64,000 nucleotides of DNA from an uncultured Actinomycetes bacterium (lineage in GTDB: Bacteria; Actinomycetota; CADDZG01; WHSQ01): contig CALMBW010000020.1 of assembly GCA_937863385.1 (NCBI GenBank), forward strand, positions 310,001 through 374,000, in the 5' to 3' direction. The notes beneath the pieces were generated by a model, which searched no databases, had not been told where the DNA came from, and was given only the letters and a program-made list of their open reading frames with translations. Positions 60,962 through 64,000 of this stretch are shown in pieces. A program made the translations under genes and the position numbers. Each line of letters begins with the position of its first letter. Within the stretch, counting starts at the first letter, position 1.

Positions 60962-61839
60962 GCTCCGATCTCCGCAAGCCACTCGTTGAACGAGCGCCCT
61001 GTCAATCTCTCGTAGGCCTCGACGTATCGATCGCGTGTCGCTTGGACGACTTCTTGTGGGAGGTCCGGTGGGGGCGGTTCGTGATCCCATCCCGTCGAAT
61101 CGAGCCAGTCACGGACGTACTGTTTGTCGAAGCTCGGCTGACCCTTCCCGGGCTCGTAAAGGTCGACCGGCCAGAAGCGACTCGAGTCCGGCGTTAGCAC
61201 CTCGTCGATCAGGATCACTTTTCCTTCGTGGATGCCGAACTCGAACTTCGTATCCGCGATGATGATCCCGCGTTCCAACGCGTCCGCCGCGCACTTCTCG
61301 TAGACGCCGAGCGCGTAGCTCCGGGCGGTGTTGTAGATGTCCTCACCGGCGACCTCGGCTGCTTGCTCCTCGGTGATGTTCTCGTCGTGACCGGTAACGG
61401 CTTTGGTGGCCGGAGTGAGGATCGGCTCGGGCAACTTCTGGGACTCGACGAGACCGCCGGGCAACTTGTGCCCGCAGACCATGCCGTTGCTCTTGTACTC
61501 CTTCCATCCGGATCCCGAGAGATAGCCCCGAACCACGAACTCGATCGCGATCGGCTCTGCGCGATGGCAGAGCATCGACCGTCCGGCCTTATCGGGAACA
61601 TCGACATCGGGGAGGTCTGCTGCTGCCACCGAGATCATGTGGTTGGGACAGATGTCCTCGGTCATCTTCAGCCAGTGTTCGGTGAGCGCGGTGAGTACCT
61701 TTCCCTTATCTGGGATCGCCTGCGGAAGCACAACGTCATAGGCACTAACCCGGTCAGACGCCACCAACAGAAGTTGGTCCTCGCCGAGTGCGAACAGTTC
61801 TCTTACCTTGCCGGATCCAACATGGGTTGCGTCGCTCAA
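60958..61839 (-). CDS. purC: SAICAR synthetase
   Basis: This 293-aa enzyme begins SDATHVGSGKVRELFAL and has LLVASDRVSAYDVVL, EFVVRGYLSGSGWKEY and IIIADTKFEFG with LIDEVLTPDSSRFW, the SAICAR synthetase signatures. The length fits the longer (yeast-like) class. The TTG at 61839 has AGGAG inside the end of purB. The frame is open to 62550 but that part is shadow of purB. Confidence 0.95.
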   Translation of the reverse strand: MSDATHVGSGKVRELFALGEDQLLLVASDRVSAYDVVLPQAIPDKGKVLTALTEHWLKMTEDICPNHMISVAAADLPDVDVPDKAGRSMLCHRAEPIAIEFVVRGYLSGSGWKEYKSNGMVCGHKLPGGLVESQKLPEPILTPATKAVTGHDENITEEQAAEVAGEDIYNTARSYALGVYEKCAADALERGIIIADTKFEFGIHEGKVILIDEVLTPDSSRFWPVDLYEPGKGQPSFDKQYVRDWLDSTGWDHEPPPPDLPQEVVQATRDRYVEAYERLTGRSFNEWLAEIGA

Positions 61840-61844
61840 GATAG

Positions 61845-63143
61845 CTACAGCTCCTGAAGTCGGTGAAAGATGGTTTCCAGGTGTCCAAGATACCGGGCGG
61901 GGTCGAAGCAATCGTCGATTTCCGAAGGCTCGAGGACCGCCAAGACCTCCGGATCGGACTTCAGCAACTCGAGCAGGGGCGTCTGCTCGTCCCAGGCACG
62001 CATCGCCGATCTCTGGACCAGCTCGTAAGCCTGCTCTCGCTGGAGGGTGCCCTTGCCCAACAACGCCGTCAGCACCGATTGAGAGTGGACCAGGCCGAAG
62101 GAGGCGTCCAGATTGGCAAGCATCCTGTCCTTGTCGACCACCAGACCGTCGATGACCCAGCGCATCTTGTCCATCATGTAGTCCAGCAAGACGCACGCGT
62201 CGGCGAAAGTGACCCTCTCGACGCTGGAGTGACTGATGTCTCGCTCGTGCCACAACGCGATGTTCTCGAAGCCGGTCATGGCGTAGGCGCGCAGCAGACG
62301 CGCCTGTCCACAGATGCGTTCGCAGATGATCGGGTTGCGCTTGTGGGGCATCGCCGATGAGCCCTTTTGGCCCTTGGCGAAGGGCTCGCGAGCCTCGCGT
62401 ACCTCGGTGCGCTGCAAGTGGCGGATCTCTTGGGCGAGACGCTCGAGGCAAGCTCCTACGACGGCGATAGCCGAGAGCAACTCGGCATGGCGATCGCGCG
62501 CCGTGACCTGTGTGGCGACCGGTTCGATGCTCAGCCCGAGACGCTCGCATACGTACGCCTCGACCTCTGGTTGCAACTGCGAATACGTACCGACCGCTCC
62601 AGAGATCTTTCCGACCGCTACCGCGTCACGGGCTGCCCGAAGACGCTCCCGGCCCCGCGCTAGCTCGAACGCGTATCCCGCGAGCTTCAGACCGAATGTC
62701 GTCGGTTCCGCGTGGATGCCGTGTGTGCGACCGACACACAGGGTCTCGCGATGCTCGACGGCCTTTTCTTTCACGGTCTGCGTGAGGCGCCCGATCCCCT
62801 CAACCAAGAGGTCTCCTGCATCCCGCAGGGCCACAGCGGTCGCCGTATCCAAGACATCAGACGAGGTCATCCCGTAATGGATGTGGCGGCCTGCTTCGCC
62901 GACGTTCTCCCGCACGTTCTCGACGAAAGCGACCACATCGTGATGACGAACCGCTTCGATCTCGGCGATACGTTCGACGTCGAAGGCGGCCTTCTCCTTG
63001 ATCTCGCTGAGGTCTTCGACGGGGACCTCTCCCAGGCGAACGCGCGCTTCGACGGCCAGCAGCTCTACGTCGAGCCAGCGAGAGAACTTCGCGCGCTCGG
63101 AGAAGATCGCCGCCATCTCTTCACGGCTGTACCTGGGGATCAC
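61845..63143 (-). CDS. purB: Adenylosuccinate lyase
   Basis: This 432-aa enzyme of the fumarase/aspartase superfamily has the signature KGSSAMPHKRNPI and the catalytic His in RTHGIHAEPTTFG. SSDVLDTATAVAL is also typical. It acts twice in purine synthesis, on SAICAR and adenylosuccinate. The GTG start lies 22 nt after the purE stop. The purC start follows its stop by 5 nt. Confidence 0.96.
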   Translation of the reverse strand: MIPRYSREEMAAIFSERAKFSRWLDVELLAVEARVRLGEVPVEDLSEIKEKAAFDVERIAEIEAVRHHDVVAFVENVRENVGEAGRHIHYGMTSSDVLDTATAVALRDAGDLLVEGIGRLTQTVKEKAVEHRETLCVGRTHGIHAEPTTFGLKLAGYAFELARGRERLRAARDAVAVGKISGAVGTYSQLQPEVEAYVCERLGLSIEPVATQVTARDRHAELLSAIAVVGACLERLAQEIRHLQRTEVREAREPFAKGQKGSSAMPHKRNPIICERICGQARLLRAYAMTGFENIALWHERDISHSSVERVTFADACVLLDYMMDKMRWVIDGLVVDKDRMLANLDASFGLVHSQSVLTALLGKGTLQREQAYELVQRSAMRAWDEQTPLLELLKSDPEVLAVLEPSEIDDCFDPARYLGHLETIFHRLQEL

Positions 63144-63165
63144 GAACGAATCCTACGAGGACGCA

Positions 63166-63630
63166 CTAGAGCTTTAGACCCTCGCTCATCTCGCGCTTGA
63201 AAGAGGCGAGCTTGTCCACGAGTGAGTCATCACCCGTGGCGAGTATCTGCACCGCCAGGACACCGGCGTTCTTGGCCCCACCTATGGCGACCGTGGCAAC
63301 CGGCACGCCCGGAGGCATCTGGACACAGGAATACAGCGCGTCGGCCCCAGCCAACGACTCTTGATAGAGGGGTACTCCGATCACCGGAAGGGTCGTATGG
63401 GCAGCGACCACACCAGGCAGGTGAGCAGCCAGCCCCGCCCCAGCGATGATCACCTTGAGGCCGCGATCGACAGCACTGGTGGCATAGTCGGACACACGCG
63501 CAGGCTTGCGGTGTGCAGACATGACTTCGATCTCGAACTCGACCTCGAAACGATCGAGGACCGCACCCGCCTTCTCCATCACCGGCAGGTCCGATTCACT
63601 ACCCATCACGATCCCAACCAACGCACTCAT
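63166..63630 (-). CDS. purE: N5-CAIR mutase (class I PurE)
   Basis: This 154-aa protein has IVMGSESDLPVMEKA, VMSAHRKPARV, AGAGLAAHLPGVVAAHTTLP and GGAKNAGVLAVQIL, matching class I PurE along its length. The ATG at 63630 has AAGGAG 5 nt upstream and overlaps the purD stop as ATGA. purK is not in the window. Confidence 0.96.
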   Translation of the reverse strand: MSALVGIVMGSESDLPVMEKAGAVLDRFEVEFEIEVMSAHRKPARVSDYATSAVDRGLKVIIAGAGLAAHLPGVVAAHTTLPVIGVPLYQESLAGADALYSCVQMPPGVPVATVAIGGAKNAGVLAVQILATGDDSLVDKLASFKREMSEGLKL

Positions 63631-64000
63631 GAAGTCTCCTTTTCCTGTGCCCGCGCCGCGATATCGGTGCGCATGTGTTTTCCATCGAACGAGATGAGTT
63701 CTGCTGCTGCATATGCCTTGGTTCGTGCAACCGAAAATGTATTGCCGAGGGCGCTGACGGCAAGCACGCGGCCCCCAGAAGTTACGAGCCGGTCCGAGTC
63801 GCGTCTGGTGCCCGCGTGGAAGACGGCGACATCCGGACTTCGCGCCGCCTCCTCGATCCCGGTTATCTCGACACCCGTTCCGTATGGGCCGGGATACCCC
63901 TTCGAGGCGAGCACCACCGAAACGCAGGTGTCGGTGGACCACTTAACGTCCACGCCAGACACGTCACCGCTGGCGCATGCCGCACAGATCGAGCCCAGGT
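63627..64000 (-). CDS. purD: Phosphoribosylamine-glycine ligase, C-terminal part (partial at right edge)
   Basis: The frame is open to the window end and covers about 124 C-terminal residues. CVSVVLASKGYPGPYGTGVEI, VFHAGTRRD, TSGGRVLAVSALGNTFSVARTKAYAA and a final domain with FDGKHMRTDIAARA match the PurD C-terminal domain. The N-terminal ATP-grasp part lies beyond 64000. It is the first visible gene of the purine operon. Confidence 0.93.
   Translation of the reverse strand, partial: LGSICAACASGDVSGVDVKWSTDTCVSVVLASKGYPGPYGTGVEITGIEEAARSPDVAVFHAGTRRDSDRLVTSGGRVLAVSALGNTFSVARTKAYAAAELISFDGKHMRTDIAARAQEKETS

Overview
This is a continuous stretch of a GC-rich chromosome, very probably from an uncultured member of the Actinomycetota. 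The best markers are a near-canonical BldC regulator beside a branched-chain amino-acid dehydrogenase, an actinobacterial-style DUF4333 lipoprotein, and frequent GTG/TTG starts with 4-nt ATGA/GTGA/TTGA gene overlaps. No phage, insertion sequence or CRISPR array was seen.

Positions 1-19300 (minus strand) hold a large envelope/exopolysaccharide locus with its own regulators. In transcription order: a soluble histidine kinase, a NarL-type response regulator, a receiver-only protein, a 954-aa HEAT-repeat protein, a PelF-type glycosyltransferase with a HEAT-like tail, a large polytopic protein, a PelG-like protein, a paralogue of the large polytopic protein, a GT2 glycosyltransferase, a PD40 propeller lipoprotein, a nucleotide-sugar dehydrogenase, a Wzx-type flippase and a truncated HprK-like protein at the window edge. 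PelF plus PelG suggests a Pel-like polysaccharide, but the HEAT scaffold, the paired polytopic proteins and the extra flippase are not part of classical pel operons. This is the main candidate for an undescribed system.

Positions 19400-31800 carry secreted or surface proteins: a subtilase, a propeller protein, a peptidoglycan-binding M15 peptidase, a giant protein with 12 NHL and 6 Ig-like repeats, and a TIM-barrel hydrolase-like protein. A diguanylate cyclase follows the giant protein and has the domain order of PelD (membrane segments, GAF, GGDEF), but with an intact GGEEF and an RxxD inhibitory site. Cyclic-di-GMP control of the polysaccharide is therefore plausible, though unproven.

Positions 31800-43400 are mixed: an ABC-F ATPase, a second HprK-like protein with a damaged P-loop, a patatin, tRNA-Glu with a nearby 20-bp partial copy, a sulfide-response operon (ArsR-rhodanese remnant, DsrE, SQR-like) whose regulator has lost its middle, a VapBC-type pair, a threonine dehydratase-like enzyme, a HEIQH metalloprotease-like protein, a GNAT, tRNA-Asp, tRNA-Phe and bldC.

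Positions 43400-64000 are metabolic. A dehydrogenase and branched-chain 2-oxoacid dehydrogenase E1alpha/E1beta/E2 form a tight operon for Val/Leu/Ile catabolism. HPPD, homogentisate dioxygenase and a FAH-family hydrolase form a tyrosine-catabolic operon. NadB and an enoyl-CoA hydratase follow. A long purine operon (purD-E-B-C, a Yip1-like membrane protein, purS-Q-L-F) runs off the right edge.
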